Shown here piece by piece: positions 63,224 through 64,000 of a stretch of DNA of 64,000 nucleotides (its first letter is position 1; each line of letters opens with the position of its first letter). The translations under genes were made by a program, and so were the position numbers. Origin of the DNA: DATFVA01 sp963839165 (GTDB lineage Bacteria; Bacteroidota; Ignavibacteria; Ignavibacteriales; Ignavibacteriaceae); assembly GCA_963839165.1 (NCBI GenBank), contig CAWIUG010000011.1, positions 62,001-126,000 of the forward strand. Direction: 5' to 3'. Below the pieces are notes generated by a model, which was not told the DNA's origin, ran no database searches, and was given only the letters and a program-made list of their open reading frames with translations.

Positions 63224-64000
63224 TCAATAACGAATAAATGATATCTGCTGCCCGACGGGAAGTTCCCGCTGAATTCAGCTTCTCTTTTAATTGTTCCAGT
63301 TTTGACTTAATATTATTATACAAAGATCTGTCGGCAAGGATGTTTCTGCATTCAAAATATATTGTTTCTTTGTTAACGTCTTTCTGAATCAGTTCCGGGA
63401 CAACTTTTTCTCCCGAAATAATATTTGCCATACCAATGCTGTCTACCTGTACGAGGTTTTTTCCGATAATATATGTAAGCAGACTTGTCTTATAAACAAT
63501 TATCATCGGCAGTCCGAATATTCCTGCTTCCAGCGTTGACGTGCCTGATTTTATTATCCCAAGTTTTGCATATTTCATTAAATCATAGGTAAAACCCTTA
63601 ACTACTTTGAACGTCTTTGAAGACGTCATACCGTATAACATACGTTCATCTATATTTGATGAACAGGCTGCAACAACCTGCAGATTAAATTCTTCAGCAA
63701 GCTTCCCGGCGGCAAGGATAACCTCGGGGAAGATCTTCTCAACTTCATGTTCGCGGCTTCCGGGCATAACCAGGAGAATTTCTTTATCAGGAAGATCAAA
63801 TTTATTCAGTAGTTCCTGCCTGCTTAAAAATTTATATTCGTTAATCCTCTGAATTAACGGATGACCTACAAGCTCAACGTTCACATCGTGGCTCTTATAT
63901 AATTCCTCTTCGAAAGGAAAAACTACTATCATCTTATCAACAAGCTTTTTTATTTTTTTAATTCTTCCACCTCCCCATGCCCAGATCTGGGGGGAGATAT
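63213..64000 (-). CDS. lpxB: Lipid-A-disaccharide synthase, partial (window end)
   Basis: Joins UDP-diacylglucosamine and lipid X to form the lipid A disaccharide. The frame is open to the window edge, reading ISPQIWAWGGGRIKKIKKLV and then MIVVFPFEEELY. An internal methionine at 63932 is not the start. Further motifs are VGHPLIQRI, MPGSREHEVEKIFP and GIIKSGTSTLEAGIFGLPMIIVYK. About 262 C-terminal residues of a roughly 380-residue protein are in the window. First visible gene of the lpxB-acyltransferase-lpxK unit. Confidence 0.95.
   Translation of the reverse strand, partial: ISPQIWAWGGGRIKKIKKLVDKMIVVFPFEEELYKSHDVNVELVGHPLIQRINEYKFLSRQELLNKFDLPDKEILLVMPGSREHEVEKIFPEVILAAGKLAEEFNLQVVAACSSNIDERMLYGMTSSKTFKVVKGFTYDLMKYAKLGIIKSGTSTLEAGIFGLPMIIVYKTSLLTYIIGKNLVQVDSIGMANIISGEKVVPELIQKDVNKETIYFECRNILADRSLYNNIKSKLEQLKEKLNSAGTSRRAADIIYSLLNEA

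Overview
The window looks like chromosome from a Gram-negative member of the Ignavibacteria / Bacteroidota-Chlorobiota (FCB) group. The main reasons are several secreted proteins ending in a type IX secretion (T9SS) sorting domain with the NYPNPFNPxT signature, lipid A genes (lpxK, lpxB), a GWxTD-domain protein, a TSP3-repeat outer membrane protein and an AT-rich base composition. A 2-oxoacid:ferredoxin oxidoreductase operon and pyruvate phosphate dikinase suggest ferredoxin-linked central metabolism. The species call is inference.

Layout. 0-4.4 kb: exopolysaccharide genes (a frameshifted GT4 glycosyltransferase and a polyprenyl-phosphate sugar transferase) and an OMP-TSP3-SPOR protein. 4.4-5.6 kb: a gene-poor gap with a decayed T9SS domain, an unlisted 34-residue membrane protein and two palindromes. 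5.6-14.2 kb: housekeeping genes (bfr, rpsT, queE-queD-truA, uvrB, rlpA) with a small accessory patch (truncated paralogue, AAA/DUF4143 ATPase, methyltransferase). 14.6-19.6 kb: one large alpha-2-macroglobulin gene. 19.9-25.2 kb: korDABC, a small helical protein, a split ~605-residue unknown protein and an RRM protein. 25.7-31.8 kb: GWxTD/TonB pair, then two Gfo/Idh oxidoreductases flanking a GT2 glycosyltransferase. 32.2-34.4 kb: a Fic enzyme beside relics of an Rhs core and of a second Fic protein.

34.55-47.5 kb is the most interesting region. It is a composite island on the 3' side of an initiator tRNA-fMet gene, with a tyrosine integrase next to the tRNA. Three near-identical ~57-60 bp repeats lie in one orientation at 34.56, 35.81 and 39.73 kb. 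Each joins an 11-13 bp match to the tRNA 3' end to a terminator-like hairpin, as expected for attachment sites left by successive tandem integrations. Cargo is mostly T9SS-exported proteins (an M6 peptidase, a beta-helix protein, a 14-repeat YCF48/BNR-like protein and one unknown), plus a membrane protein, a DUF5659 protein and an unknown protein preceded by six 11-bp tandem repeats.

47.8-64 kb returns to core genes: UPF0182, a STAS protein, an orphan pduS-pduT pair (microcompartment redox module without the rest of a microcompartment locus), a membrane-anchored MutS-like ATPase, gpsA-plsY, ispD-queA, ppdK and the lipid A genes lpxK, a DUF374 acyltransferase and lpxB (cut by the window end).

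Four otherwise well conserved genes in the first 25 kb (GT4, queD, rlpA and the 605-residue unknown) are each broken by a single-base shift. Sequencing or assembly indels are the simplest explanation, but one break sits exactly on an A_AAA_AAG slippery heptamer.
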